64,000 nt of DNA. It comes from Wolbachia endosymbiont (group A) of Pogonocherus hispidulus. Lineage in GTDB: Bacteria > Pseudomonadota > Alphaproteobacteria > Rickettsiales > Anaplasmataceae. The notes beneath the pieces are model-generated. The model was not told where the DNA came from and did not search any database. It was given only the letters and a program-made list of their open reading frames with translations. Of this stretch, positions 1-8,697 are shown one piece after another. The stretch is taken from assembly GCF_964028195.1 (NCBI RefSeq), contig NZ_OZ034750.1, forward strand, positions 1,588,266-1,652,265, in the 5' to 3' direction. Each line of letters begins with the position of its first letter. Positions within the stretch are counted from its first letter, which is position 1. The position numbers and the translations under genes are program-made.

Positions 1-480
1 TGCAAAATCTTGCATTAATAGTACTGCTATCGACAACCTACCAACCTGACTTGCTTGAGAACCTTTTTCTTGCAGAACCTGCAACACTATTGCTGTTGAG
101 GATAGCGCAAGCCCACCACCAATAACTGTTGCTATATTCGTATTCACTCCAAAAGCAAGAGCGATGCACCATATTGCTACCATGGTAACTATAACTTGAA
201 GAGAACCAAACCCAAATACATGAATACGCATAGCGATCAGGCGTTCAAATGTCAATTCAAGGCCTATAATGAATAATAGAAAAACTACACCAAATTCTGC
301 AAGATTATCCATTGCTTCAGCTGAGTGTATCAGATTAAATCCATGAGAACCAATAACTGCACCTGCAACGAAGTAACCGAGCACTGGACTAATATTCATT
401 TTCCAGAACGCTATGACTATAAACACAGCAGCAGAAAGTAAAATTATAATATCAAACAAATGCTGAGAGCCACTGTGCAT
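1..480 (-). CDS. CPA2-type K+/Na+:proton antiporter (KefB-like), N-terminal part only
   Basis: The reverse strand is open from an ATG at 480 to the window edge, giving about 160 residues of a strongly hydrophobic protein; the C-terminal part lies outside. The reading contains the segments SPVLGYFVAGAVIG, VVFLLFIIGLELTF and GGGLALSSTAIVLQVL, which are typical of the membrane domain of the monovalent cation:proton antiporter-2 (Kef/CPA2) family. These inner-membrane proteins exchange K+ or Na+ for protons. The thioredoxin-like gene lies five bases upstream on the same strand, so the two are probably co-transcribed. Whether a C-terminal TrkA-N domain is present cannot be seen here. Confidence 0.85.
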   Translation of the reverse strand, partial: MHSGSQHLFDIIILLSAAVFIVIAFWKMNISPVLGYFVAGAVIGSHGFNLIHSAEAMDNLAEFGVVFLLFIIGLELTFERLIAMRIHVFGFGSLQVIVTMVAIWCIALAFGVNTNIATVIGGGLALSSTAIVLQVLQEKGSQASQVGRLSIAVLLMQDFA

Positions 481-485
481 GATAT

Positions 486-1058
486 TTAACCTGTAAAATT
501 AGACCATTTAATTGAGCAACCAATACTTGATTTTTGGTCAATCGGAGAATTACCAGTTTCTGCAATAAATTTCATAGCTTGAAATAAATCACTACTTCCT
601 ACTTCATAGTCTTGAACTTTTTCTTTTCTTGCATCGTTAAAACGTCCACGATAGCAGAGATTTAAATTAGCATTAAAGCCAAAAAAGTCAGGAGTGCAAA
701 CAGCCCCGTATTCTTCAGCTATTTTCTGTGTATTATCAATCAGATATGGAAACGTGAACTTATTTTCCTTGGCAAAATTAATCATATTTTTAAAGGAATC
801 TTCTGGGTATTCATTTACATCATTTGGCATTATTGCAACGGTGTTTACCTGATAATCTTTTTTCAATTGATCAACATCGCTTACCAGATTGCTAATAATT
901 GACTGAACGTAAGGACAGTGATTGCATATAAACATTACAATAAGACCATTTTTTCCACAACAGTCACTTAATGTATAGTATTTATTGTCTACTCCCAAAA
1001 GATTAAAATCTTTTGCAGTAAAACTAAAATCGACTTTAGGAGTATTCAGAGCAACCAT
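486..1058 (-). CDS. Thioredoxin-fold (AhpC/TSA-like) redox protein
   Basis: This 190-residue protein has a thioredoxin-like fold pattern. A strand LIVMFI leads into the motif CNHCPYV, with the CxxC pair at residues 45 and 48, and a later cis-proline-type segment CTPDFFGF. The CNHCPYV form is typical of the thioredoxin-family proteins annotated near AhpC/TSA in many bacteria. There is no signal peptide, so a cytoplasmic thiol-disulfide or peroxide-reducing role is likely; the substrate is unknown. It is the upstream gene of a pair with the antiporter gene. The start is the ATG at 1058, giving the expected short N-terminus. Confidence 0.8.
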   Translation of the reverse strand: MVALNTPKVDFSFTAKDFNLLGVDNKYYTLSDCCGKNGLIVMFICNHCPYVQSIISNLVSDVDQLKKDYQVNTVAIMPNDVNEYPEDSFKNMINFAKENKFTFPYLIDNTQKIAEEYGAVCTPDFFGFNANLNLCYRGRFNDARKEKVQDYEVGSSDLFQAMKFIAETGNSPIDQKSSIGCSIKWSNFTG

Positions 1059-1166
1059 AAACTATTATTATACCATATATAATTTACGGTCTTATTATTT
1101 AAATGTCAAACGGTTTCTATGTATACTGTTTGCATATTCTTTTTTAGTATTATAATTATAAAACTT

Positions 1167-1757
1167 ATGTTCATAACTTTCGAAGGAATAGACGGCTCTG
1201 GTAAAACAACACAATCTAAGCTACTTGCAAATCATTTTAAGCAAATTCACGGCGAAAATAATGTAGTGTCGACTCGAGAACCAGGTGGCACTGATTTTGC
1301 AGAAAAGATAAGAGGAGTGTTGTTAACAAATAATATTGATCCTATTTCTGAACTCTTGCTACTTATCTCGATGAGGCGCGAACATATGAAAAAATTAATA
1401 TTACCAGCTCTTGCAGAAGGAAAAATAGTGATTTGTGATCGGTTTATTGATTCAACTATTGCATACCAAGGATATGGGTTTGGAGTTGACTTAGGGCTAA
1501 TAAGGGACTTACATAAGCTAGTAGAAATTAAATATCCAGATATTACATTCATTCTAGATATTGATGTTAAAGTTGGGTTAAGTAGAGCGAAAGACAAGAA
1601 TAAATATGAAGAAATGGATGTTAATTTTTATAATAAAATTGGAAAAGGATTTAAAGAAATTGCCATAAAAGAGCCTGTTAGGTGCAGTGTTATCACTGAA
1701 ATTGAAACAAAAAATGATAATCACGTACACAATGAAATTATTAGACTTCTTGCATAA
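1167..1757 (+). CDS. tmk: Thymidylate kinase
   Basis: Phosphorylates dTMP to dTDP in the cytoplasm for DNA synthesis. The N-terminus MFITFEGIDGSGKTTQ carries the P-loop at residues 7-15, followed by the TREPGGT dTMP-binding motif and the CDRFIDSTIAYQGYG segment with the DR motif. The length from this ATG is 196 residues, close to the family norm of about 200. The frame stays open upstream to an ATG at 1119, but those 16 extra residues are hydrophobic and precede the conserved N-terminus, so I chose 1167. It stands alone, divergent from the thioredoxin-like gene, and is followed by a repeat block. Confidence 0.95.
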   Translation: MFITFEGIDGSGKTTQSKLLANHFKQIHGENNVVSTREPGGTDFAEKIRGVLLTNNIDPISELLLLISMRREHMKKLILPALAEGKIVICDRFIDSTIAYQGYGFGVDLGLIRDLHKLVEIKYPDITFILDIDVKVGLSRAKDKNKYEEMDVNFYNKIGKGFKEIAIKEPVRCSVITEIETKNDNHVHNEIIRLLA

Positions 1758-1936
1758 CCTAAACTAAAAGGCAATTATTTTTGGCGTTTTTTGTAACAGC
1801 TGATAATTGTGATTTAAGTCCGTCAGGAAAGGCCACTCCGTTCCTGTTGTTCCATTCTTCTGTCATCTAAGTAGCCCCTTCTCCTGTCATCCAAGTAGCT
1901 GACACTGGTTCCTTTATGACGGCAGTGCCCAGAGGC

Positions 1937-2088
1937 GTCATCCCAGTGCCCAGACACTGGGATCCAGGAAACTTAATTGCAAGCAATGCATTGGGTTTGG
2001 TGAGTATGGGTTTTGCGTTATAGAATGAAGCACTTTTGGTGAATTTATAAAGAAAGCTGGATCCCAGTGTCAAGCACTGGGATGACAC
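1937..2088. repeat. Composite palindromic repeat (GTCATCCCAGTG family), copy a
   Basis: Two palindromes flank a unique-looking spacer: GTCATCCCAGTGCCCAGACA...CTGGGATCC on the left and GGATCCCAGTGTCAAGC...ACTGGGATGAC on the right. The spacer starting AACTTAATTGCAAG is nearly identical to that of the copy at 36929-37077, so whole units, not just the palindromes, have been copied. Confidence 0.9.
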
Positions 2089-2126
2089 CCTACTAGCGGA
2101 AGTTACTCTCAAATGTTTGTTCATGT

Positions 2127-2580
2127 TAGCTACAAACATTAAGAAATTTACCAAATGAAAAAAAAGGGCAAAAGAAGCCCTAGTCGTTGTCTATTTTCAG
2201 TATTGGCGTTTTTTAAGTCTTAAACACTGCAATTTAGCTGCTTTTAAATGCAACTCACCTTAGTTTAAATGTTTAAGAAATTTACTAAGCAGAAAAAAAG
2301 GCAAAAGAAATCCCGTGTTAGCTAGTTGTCACTCTCTAATCCTGCAAATCGGCGTACTATACTGTCTTAAACGACTTATAAGCGCGTTTCAGCTTATATG
2401 GGTAAAAACCCAGAAATGTTGTGAAGACATAAGGTGCACATAGTGCAAAAAATTAAAAATAAGACGCCAACTACGTTGTTTTCTTGCTGTTTAATCTGCA
2501 CAGATGAAGATAACTGAATACCTTCAGTTTCATGATAAGAGGACTGGCAAAGCTTGTCAAGTAAGTTTTTTCGTTTCTAT
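2127..2580 (+). repeat. ~460-bp interspersed repeat with conserved hairpins, copy 1
   Basis: The same sequence recurs at 25419-25883 (inverted) and 56025-56492. It starts near TAGCTACAAACATTAAGAAA and ends near GTAAGTTTTTTCGTTTC. It contains two related sub-units that both begin TTAAGAAATTTAC, followed by an A-run and GGCAAAAGAA, plus small hairpins (TATAAGC/GCTTATA, TGGGT/ACCCA, GCAC/GTGC). No open frame and no clear terminal inverted repeats are visible. It could be a non-autonomous mobile element or a structured RNA locus. Confidence 0.85.
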
Positions 2581-2625
2581 TCCCAATGTTATATGGTTAT
2601 GCAAGAAGTCTAATACTCATAGGGA

Positions 2626-4182
2626 TCATCTTTCAAGCATATATTGAAATATTTCATTAGCTATAGCAACATCTTGGCGTGGAGCTTTGCCGTGTTCTAT
2701 AAACACAGAGATTGCGTAGCACGGGTTATGGTAAGGACCATAGGCGATAAATAACTTATGACTTTCACCCTTAGAGTTTATCTCTGGTGTACCGGTTTTG
2801 CCGGCAATTTGTATACCGCTTAGCCCTTTCTTATAGGTTCCAGTCTTAGAATTCACCACGTCAAACATAGCTTTTCGAACTATGCTAAGATGCTCATAAT
2901 CCACATCAATGTCAGGGAAATTTTGCACTGTATTACTCATTTCAATGTGGGGAATTACCTCTTTTCCTGTTGCAAGCCTCGCTGCAAGAACTGCAAGCTG
3001 CAGTGGTGTTGTAAGCAAATACCCTTGTCCTATAACTAGGTTGATAGTGTCACCTAAATACCACTGCGAATATAGCTTTCGTGTACGCCAATCTCTATCG
3101 GGCAACAACCCTGGAGCTTCTTCTTTAAACGTTCCAATCAATGGCCCACTTCCAATACCAAATTTGCTAGCCATTTCTACTAGAGAGTCTACACTTATTT
3201 TTTTCCCTATATTATAAAAGTAAGTGTTGCATGAGAGAGCCATTGCCTCATTTAAAGATACATATCCATGGACTTTGCTTTTCAGGCAACGAAATTTCCG
3301 CTCACCTATTTTCATATAGCCCTTACACGAGAATTTCTCTTCTGGTGTTATTATCCCGTCTTTTAAACCCGCAAGCGCAACTATTATTTTAAATATTGAA
3401 CCAGGTGGAATTTGATATGATAACGCACGATTCACAAGTGGTAATGAAGGAGTATTCAAGCTTTCCCAAGTCTCATTTGATAGCTTGCTAGCAAAAAGAT
3501 TATTATCGTAAGAAGGTGAATTATATAATGCTAAAATTTCTCCATTATTTACATCAATTACCACTGCGGAGCCCTGGTGATCTTTAAATACCTCTGCGAT
3601 TTTCTCTTGCAGATTAATATCAATTGTTAGCTGTACATCTTGTCCATCTTGTTGTGGTATGCTTGATAATTCTTTTATGACGCGTTTTTTAGAATTTATT
3701 TCCTGCTCAGATTTTCCTGGCTTGCCTTTCAATATATGATCATATGTATATTCAATACCGCTGATTCCTACTTCACTTATGCCTTGCTGCTTTTTTGTAT
3801 ATCCAAGTACATGAGAGCACATTGAACCAAACGGGTAGTAACGTTTATAAAGTGCTGTTATTTTTGTTTCTGGTGATTTTGCTATATCAGATTCAATTTC
3901 TGATAATGTTTGCAAATCAACTTCCTTACCAGAACCATCAAACAGAACAACATACGAAATTTTGTTTACCGCAAGTTCAATGCTATTCCTATCTAAAATT
4001 TTGCCCCGCTGAGGCATAATAGTAGCAACTCTTATTCTATTACTATTAGATAGTGCTTCGTACTTTTGTCTGTTTCGTATTTGTAGATTATATAACCTAT
4101 AGCTAAAAATAGCGGAAATGGTAAGCTGAATACCACCTAATATGAATGCTCTGCGGTTAAAGACTTTGTTTTTTGTCCACAT
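2626..4182 (-). CDS. mrdA: Penicillin-binding protein 2, peptidoglycan transpeptidase
   Basis: A 518-residue class B PBP. It has one N-terminal membrane anchor (about residues 11-30), a dimerisation domain, and a transpeptidase domain with all three active-site motifs: PPGSIFK around residue 262 (catalytic Ser), LSCNTYF around 318, and AGKTGTPE around 461. In walled bacteria this enzyme cross-links lateral peptidoglycan; Wolbachia makes lipid II but has no classical sacculus, so it probably acts on a minimal, division-related peptidoglycan. The start overlaps the end of the upstream deacetylase gene by 46 bases. No alternative ATG exists that keeps the membrane anchor, so the overlap looks real. 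Confidence 0.93.
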   Translation of the reverse strand: MWTKNKVFNRRAFILGGIQLTISAIFSYRLYNLQIRNRQKYEALSNSNRIRVATIMPQRGKILDRNSIELAVNKISYVVLFDGSGKEVDLQTLSEIESDIAKSPETKITALYKRYYPFGSMCSHVLGYTKKQQGISEVGISGIEYTYDHILKGKPGKSEQEINSKKRVIKELSSIPQQDGQDVQLTIDINLQEKIAEVFKDHQGSAVVIDVNNGEILALYNSPSYDNNLFASKLSNETWESLNTPSLPLVNRALSYQIPPGSIFKIIVALAGLKDGIITPEEKFSCKGYMKIGERKFRCLKSKVHGYVSLNEAMALSCNTYFYNIGKKISVDSLVEMASKFGIGSGPLIGTFKEEAPGLLPDRDWRTRKLYSQWYLGDTINLVIGQGYLLTTPLQLAVLAARLATGKEVIPHIEMSNTVQNFPDIDVDYEHLSIVRKAMFDVVNSKTGTYKKGLSGIQIAGKTGTPEINSKGESHKLFIAYGPYHNPCYAISVFIEHGKAPRQDVAIANEIFQYMLER

Positions 4183-4976
4183 AACATTCCTTCAAAACGC
4201 ACTTTTTCCCCCTCTTTTATTGTTACACTTCTGGCTTTTACCGTATTACAAACCCTTTCCTCCCACTCACTTAAGGTAACAAACTTGTAACCCGATTTTT
4301 TTAGTATTTTAATAATATGAGGTAAAGCTTCAATTGTGTTTGATCTGTTATTGTGATCATGAAACAGTATAACTGCTCCATTATGTACATTACTTAAAAC
4401 TCTTTCAACTAAAGCTTCTGGTTTATCACCTTGCCAATCTAGCGAATCAACTGTCCATAATATCGAATACATATCCAATTTATTAGTATTTTCAATCAGA
4501 TTATCGTCATGACATCCATATGGCGGGCGAAACCATTTTACATCTTGTTTTATTGCATTTTTAATTGCTGTATTTGTCTTTTCCAATTCTTGCAATTGTT
4601 CCTCACTTGAAAGTGATGTCAACTTCCTATGCGACCAAGAGTGATTGCCTAACTCATGACCTGATTCATGAATTTTCTTTACTATTTCAGACGTTTTTTC
4701 ATTTATACGTTCACCAAGCACAAAAAATGTTGCTTTTGCTTCATAGCTTTCCAGAACATTAATAATATCGTTTACTCTATTGTTGGAAGGCCCATCATCA
4801 AACGTAAGCGCAACAAACTTATCGTCGTTATTCAACAATTTTTTTATATTACTTAAATTCCTATATGATAGATCCAGATTACAACTGAGCCCACAGTATG
4901 GTAAATTAAAATTACAATCACCACAGAAAACCGCGCTTGAGTATAGCAAAAGAAAAGTTATTATCCTTATAGACAT
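4137..4976 (-). CDS. Secreted polysaccharide deacetylase (NodB homology domain)
   Basis: A 279-residue protein with a cleavable-looking signal peptide (residues 1-18, ending SSAVFCG). All NodB motifs are present: TFDDGPS with metal-binding and catalytic Asp60/Asp61, GNHSWSH with His112 and His116, WFRPPYG around 150, and a late LFHDH. Such enzymes remove N- or O-acetyl groups from peptidoglycan or other amino-sugar polymers in the periplasm. It overlaps the PBP2 gene, which suggests coupled translation and a shared role in modifying residual peptidoglycan. The true substrate is not shown by the sequence. Confidence 0.87.
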   Translation of the reverse strand: MSIRIITFLLLYSSAVFCGDCNFNLPYCGLSCNLDLSYRNLSNIKKLLNNDDKFVALTFDDGPSNNRVNDIINVLESYEAKATFFVLGERINEKTSEIVKKIHESGHELGNHSWSHRKLTSLSSEEQLQELEKTNTAIKNAIKQDVKWFRPPYGCHDDNLIENTNKLDMYSILWTVDSLDWQGDKPEALVERVLSNVHNGAVILFHDHNNRSNTIEALPHIIKILKKSGYKFVTLSEWEERVCNTVKARSVTIKEGEKVRFEGMLCGQKTKSLTAEHSY

Positions 4977-5101
4977 TTTGTAATCAGCAAAGCGATAGGA
5001 TACTATGCACTTTTTTGCTAAGTTAAGCCATCTTTAATTGCTGTAGCCTTTACTCCATCACTTCTTTAATATATTATATTAACAATTTTATATAATATAT
5101 T

Positions 5102-6610
5102 ATGATTGCAAATATAAATACCGTTGCGCTTCAGGGAATTAGCACAGTAAATGTCAATGCACAAATTCATATGGCAAATGGTATTCCAGCTTTTAATATT
5201 GTTGGATTGCCGGATAAAACTGTTGCGGAATCCAAAGAGCGCATCAGAGCAGCGTTAAATTCAATCAATCTACTACTACCTCCAAAAAGAATTACAGTTA
5301 ATCTCTCCCCTGCGGATTTGCTGAAAGAAGGCAGTCATTATGACTTGGCTATCGCTATTGGACTACTTGTTGTAATGAATGTGATACCAGTTGAAAAAGT
5401 TCAGTCTTATATAATCATGGGTGAACTGGCTCTTGATGGCAGAGTTATTCCAGTTTCAGGAGTGCTGCCAACAGCAATTAATGCAAAAAAGGCAAATAAA
5501 GGAGTAATTTGCCCAAGGGGAAATGGAGTAGAGGCTTCATGGGTAAAGAATGTTTCAATTCTAGCTATAGAGAAATTAACTGATATTATCAGACACTTTA
5601 AGGGTGAGCAATTAATTCAGCCAGTAATTTTTAATTATAGTGATGCACCCAAAGAAAAAAGATTGATTCCCGATATGAAGGATATCAAAGGCCAAGTTGT
5701 TGCAAAAAGAGCAGCCGAAATTGTGGCAGCAGGTGGTCATAATATGCTTCTTGTTGGCCCTCCTGGTACTGGAAAGTCAATGCTTGCTAAACGCTTTATA
5801 GGGTTACTGCCTGATTTGACCGAACAGGAGATGATTGATGTTAATATTATTTCCAGCATAACAAAAACTGGTAATGAAATATTCAAAGTAACTCGCCCCT
5901 TTCGTGAACCTCATCATTCATGCTCTATGCCAGCAATGATAGGAGGAGGAAAGAATGCAAAACCTGGAGAAATCACTATGGCTCATAATGGCGTGTTATT
6001 CCTTGATGAGCTACCTGAATTTCCAAGACTTGTGCTTGATTCTCTGCGCCAACCACTTGAAGATAGAAAAGTTACCGTTGCAAGGGCAAATGCTCACATA
6101 ACCTACCCTGCAAATTTTCAACTGATTGCTGCGATGAACCCCTGCAGATGTGGTTACTTGGGGGATGCAAGTAGATCGTGCAACAAAGCTCCAAAGTGTG
6201 GCACAGATTACAAAAACAAAATATCAGGACCATTGCTTGATAGAATAGACATATGCATTGAAATGCCAAACGTTAGCATACTCTCTCCTGAAATCTCTGT
6301 GGAGGGAGAAAGTACCAAGATTATAAGAGGAAGGGTAATAGCAGCGAGAAAAGTTCAAACTGAGCGCTATAGTGAATTAAATATTCGTTGCAATTCAGAA
6401 GTGAGCGGTGAAGCATTGAATAAATTCACTGAACCAGATCAGGCAGGGTTAGAATTGCTAAAATACGTACTGAAAGAAAATTACATTTCCAATCGAGGCT
6501 ACACACGCGTATTAAAAGTTGCAAGAACCATTGCAGATCTTGCAAAAAGTGAAGAAGTAAAAAGAGCACACATTGCTGAAGCGCTGAATTACAGAATAAG
6601 GATATATTAA
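5102..6610 (+). CDS. ComM/YifB-like AAA+ ATPase (Mg-chelatase family)
   Basis: 502 residues, full length for the family. An N-terminal Lon-type fold region (about 1-160) is followed by an AAA+ domain with Walker A GPPGTGKSM around residues 219-227 and Walker B LFLDELPEF. There is a four-Cys segment (CRCGYLGDASRSC...KCG) and a C-terminal Mg-chelatase-like domain. In transformable bacteria ComM is a helicase promoting branch migration during recombination; the role in an endosymbiont is unclear but recombination-related. It is preceded by a very AT-rich stretch (ATATATTATATTAAC) that may hold its promoter. Confidence 0.9.
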   Translation: MIANINTVALQGISTVNVNAQIHMANGIPAFNIVGLPDKTVAESKERIRAALNSINLLLPPKRITVNLSPADLLKEGSHYDLAIAIGLLVVMNVIPVEKVQSYIIMGELALDGRVIPVSGVLPTAINAKKANKGVICPRGNGVEASWVKNVSILAIEKLTDIIRHFKGEQLIQPVIFNYSDAPKEKRLIPDMKDIKGQVVAKRAAEIVAAGGHNMLLVGPPGTGKSMLAKRFIGLLPDLTEQEMIDVNIISSITKTGNEIFKVTRPFREPHHSCSMPAMIGGGKNAKPGEITMAHNGVLFLDELPEFPRLVLDSLRQPLEDRKVTVARANAHITYPANFQLIAAMNPCRCGYLGDASRSCNKAPKCGTDYKNKISGPLLDRIDICIEMPNVSILSPEISVEGESTKIIRGRVIAARKVQTERYSELNIRCNSEVSGEALNKFTEPDQAGLELLKYVLKENYISNRGYTRVLKVARTIADLAKSEEVKRAHIAEALNYRIRIY

Positions 6611-6623
6611 AAAATTAGTTTAC

Positions 6624-6652
6624 TTGACAGACAATTTGTTTCATTATATACT
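6624..6652 (+). promoter_or_regulatory. Consensus sigma-70 promoter
   Basis: TTGACA (6624-6629), exactly 17 bases, then TATACT (6647-6652). This is nearly perfect and sits about 40 bases upstream of the ATG at 6695, with a good ribosome-binding site (TAAGGAG, around 6681). It suggests strong constitutive expression of the small membrane protein gene. Confidence 0.8.
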
Positions 6653-6694
6653 GCCCTTAATGAAATTTTAACATTCTATTTAAGGAGTAGAGTT

Positions 6695-7249
6695 ATGACA
6701 ATAAATATTACAGCGGAAGATTCTTTCACTGGAGCTAATAAAAAGGGATACAATAATTCTGAGGAAGGGTTTTGGGATACAACTAAGGGTGTTGCTAGCG
6801 CAAATTGGCAATACGTATGTCACCATCCATACAAAACGGCTGCGACTTTTGTAGCAATTGCAGCAGCAATTTCGCTTACAGCTGCTTATTTTTTGAGCCC
6901 AGCTTATGCGGCTTTCGTTGGTACAGTTGGAACAAAAGCTGCAACACTCGTTAGTCCTGCTATTACTGCAGTATCTGCATTTTTAGTTACTCATCCACTA
7001 GTTGCTAGTTTGATAGTTGTTGCTGCGGTGGCGGCTTTAATAGCTGCACCTGTGTATGCATATAAGAATAGTAGTAAGGCAAGTCAAATTGATGGAGTGA
7101 AAGAAGAGATTCTTAAGGCCTGTGAAAAAGAAGGTGATAAGCCTAAAATTGATAATGATAAGCTAAAATTTGCTGGTAGTGATGCATCAACATTCTTGAA
7201 TGGTGTTGCAGTAGCAATTGGAGTAGTTCCAGCACCAGCAAAAGCATAA
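6695..7249 (+). CDS. Small membrane protein of unknown function
   Basis: I do not recognise this 184-residue protein. It has a polar N-terminus of about 45 residues and two long Ala/Val-rich hydrophobic regions (roughly 47-75 and 90-123) that could form membrane hairpins. A charged segment with KEEILKACEKEGDK and a short apolar tail follow. It is a single-gene unit with a near-consensus promoter, a strong ribosome-binding site and an intrinsic terminator, an unusually complete set of signals for this genome, so high expression is likely. There is no signal-peptidase site that I can identify. Confidence 0.75.
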   Translation: MTINITAEDSFTGANKKGYNNSEEGFWDTTKGVASANWQYVCHHPYKTAATFVAIAAAISLTAAYFLSPAYAAFVGTVGTKAATLVSPAITAVSAFLVTHPLVASLIVVAAVAALIAAPVYAYKNSSKASQIDGVKEEILKACEKEGDKPKIDNDKLKFAGSDASTFLNGVAVAIGVVPAPAKA

Positions 7250-7269
7250 TAAAGTAGCTTAAACAGAAT

Positions 7270-7297
7270 AAAAAGGGATAGGTTTCTGTCCCTTTTT
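7270..7297 (+). terminator. Rho-independent terminator
   Basis: AAAAAGGGA (7270-7278) pairs perfectly with TCCCTTTTT (7289-7297) around a 10-base loop, and the 3' arm provides the T-run. It lies 20 bases after the stop of the small membrane protein gene. Confidence 0.8.
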
Positions 7298-7500
7298 GTA
7301 ACATTTTCTATTTTTTGCATCGGTTAAGTGATGTCATTTAAGAATCTGGTTATTATAATTAACGGCACTTATTAGTATAAATGTTAAGAATAAGTAAATC
7401 CCGTTTACTGTTTACGCCTATAGAAGTGAAAAGTATTTGCATATTATTAAAAAAGCGGTAACTTACTATCAAGTGAATTCGCTAAATTTGAGTAATTTAA

Positions 7501-8697
7501 ATGTCTATTGATCTTAGTCTGCCGGAGTTACCTATATTACACCCAAGGATTACCGTTGTGGGAGTGGGTGGTGCTGGTGGAAATGCTGTGAATAACATGA
7601 TCCAATCTAATTTGCAAGGAGTGAATTTTGTTGTCGCAAATACCGACGCTCAAGCACTAGAAAAGTCGTTATGTGATAAAAAAATTCAGCTTGGCATTAA
7701 TTTAACTAAGGGTCTTGGTGCTGGTGCTTTGCCTGATGTTGGCAAAGGTGCAGCAGAAGAATCAATCGATGAAATTATGGAGCATATAAAAGATAGTCAT
7801 ATGCTTTTCATCACAGCAGGAATGGGCGGTGGTACTGGAACCGGTGCAGCACCGGTAATTGCAAAAGCAGCCAGAGAAGCAAGAGCTGCAGTTAAGGATA
7901 GAGCGCCAAAAGAAAAAAAGATATTGACTGTTGGAGTTGTAACTAAACCGTTCGGTTTTGAAGGTGTGCGCCGCATGCGCATTGCAGAGCTTGGACTTGA
8001 AGAACTGCAAAAATACGTGGATACACTTATTGTCATTCCAAATCAGAATTTATTTAGAATTGCAAATGAAAAAACTACATTTTCTGATGCATTTAAACTT
8101 GCTGATAATGTTCTGCATATTGGCATCAGAGGAGTAACTGACTTGATGGTCATGCCAGGGCTTATTAATCTTGACTTCGCTGATATAGAAACAGTAATGA
8201 GCGAGATGGGCAAAGCGATGATCGGCACCGGAGAGGCAGAAGGAGAAGATAGAGCAATTAGTGCTGCGGAAGCTGCAATATCCAATCCATTGCTTGATAA
8301 TGTATCAATGAAAGGTGCGCAAGGAATATTAATTAACATTACTGGTGGCGGAGATATGACTCTGTTTGAAGTTGATGCTGCAGCCAATAGAGTGCGTGAA
8401 GAAGTGGATGAAAATGCAAATATAATATTTGGTGCTACTTTTGATCAAGCGATGGAGGGAAGAGTTAGAGTTTCTGTTCTTGCAACTGGCATTGATGGTC
8501 GCAATAATAAATTAGAAACTTCACCTATAAGTCAGAGCGAAGACTCAGAGAAAGAGAAATTTAAGTGGCCCTATAGTCAAAGTGAAAGTACGCAAGACAA
8601 AACACTGGAAACAAAACCAGCTGAACAGGTAAGCGAAGGAGCTAAGTGGGGCAGCAATATCTATGATATACCAGCTTACTTAAGAAGAAAAAAATAA
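7501..8697 (+). CDS. ftsZ: Cell division GTPase FtsZ
   Basis: 398 residues, ending in the FtsA/ZipA-type conserved tail DIPAYLRRK. The tubulin signature GGGTGTG lies at about residues 109-115, and the N-terminus has [14 protein letters not shown]. It polymerises into the division ring under the inner membrane. The sequence closely resembles the well-known Wolbachia FtsZ. The stop overlaps the start of the next gene by one base (TAATG), implying a ftsZ-EVE-ybeY operon. The upstream 250 bases have no obvious consensus promoter but contain TTAA-N7-TAAA near 7384, one mismatch from a CtrA box. Confidence 0.98.
   Translation: MSIDLSLPELPILHPRITVVGVGGAGGNAVNNMIQSNLQGVNFVVANTDAQALEKSLCDKKIQLGINLTKGLGAGALPDVGKGAAEESIDEIMEHIKDSHMLFITAGMGGGTGTGAAPVIAKAAREARAAVKDRAPKEKKILTVGVVTKPFGFEGVRRMRIAELGLEELQKYVDTLIVIPNQNLFRIANEKTTFSDAFKLADNVLHIGIRGVTDLMVMPGLINLDFADIETVMSEMGKAMIGTGEAEGEDRAISAAEAAISNPLLDNVSMKGAQGILINITGGGDMTLFEVDAAANRVREEVDENANIIFGATFDQAMEGRVRVSVLATGIDGRNNKLETSPISQSEDSEKEKFKWPYSQSESTQDKTLETKPAEQVSEGAKWGSNIYDIPAYLRRKK

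Larger units (their letters stand above)
1758..2625. repeat. Gene-free repeat block between tmk and the PBP2 gene
   Basis: This 868-base gap holds no supportable gene. It contains a palindromic composite repeat (1937-2088) preceded by the TGTCATCCAAGTAGCTGACACTGG unit, and copy 1 of the ~460-bp repeat (2127-2580), both listed separately. The open frame on the minus strand at 1867-2154 is made almost entirely of repeat sequence. Confidence 0.8.

Noticed and set aside
1119..1166. Upstream start for thymidylate kinase
   Set aside because: Adds 16 hydrophobic residues before the conserved N-terminus; 1167 fits the family.
1867..2154. Open frame of 95 codons on the minus strand
   Set aside because: It consists of palindromic repeat sequence; related frames appear at other repeat copies (43094-43321, 25905-26165, 35030-35245).
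7384..7398. TTAA-N7-TAAA upstream of ftsZ as a CtrA site
   Set aside because: One mismatch in very AT-rich DNA; not better than chance, although CtrA control of ftsZ is known in Caulobacter.
8043..8387. 114-codon frame antisense to ftsZ, and similar long antisense frames in tmk (1247-1597) and in the transposase gene (21542-22177)
   Set aside because: They mirror the codon pattern of well-identified genes on the other strand and have no recognisable domain.
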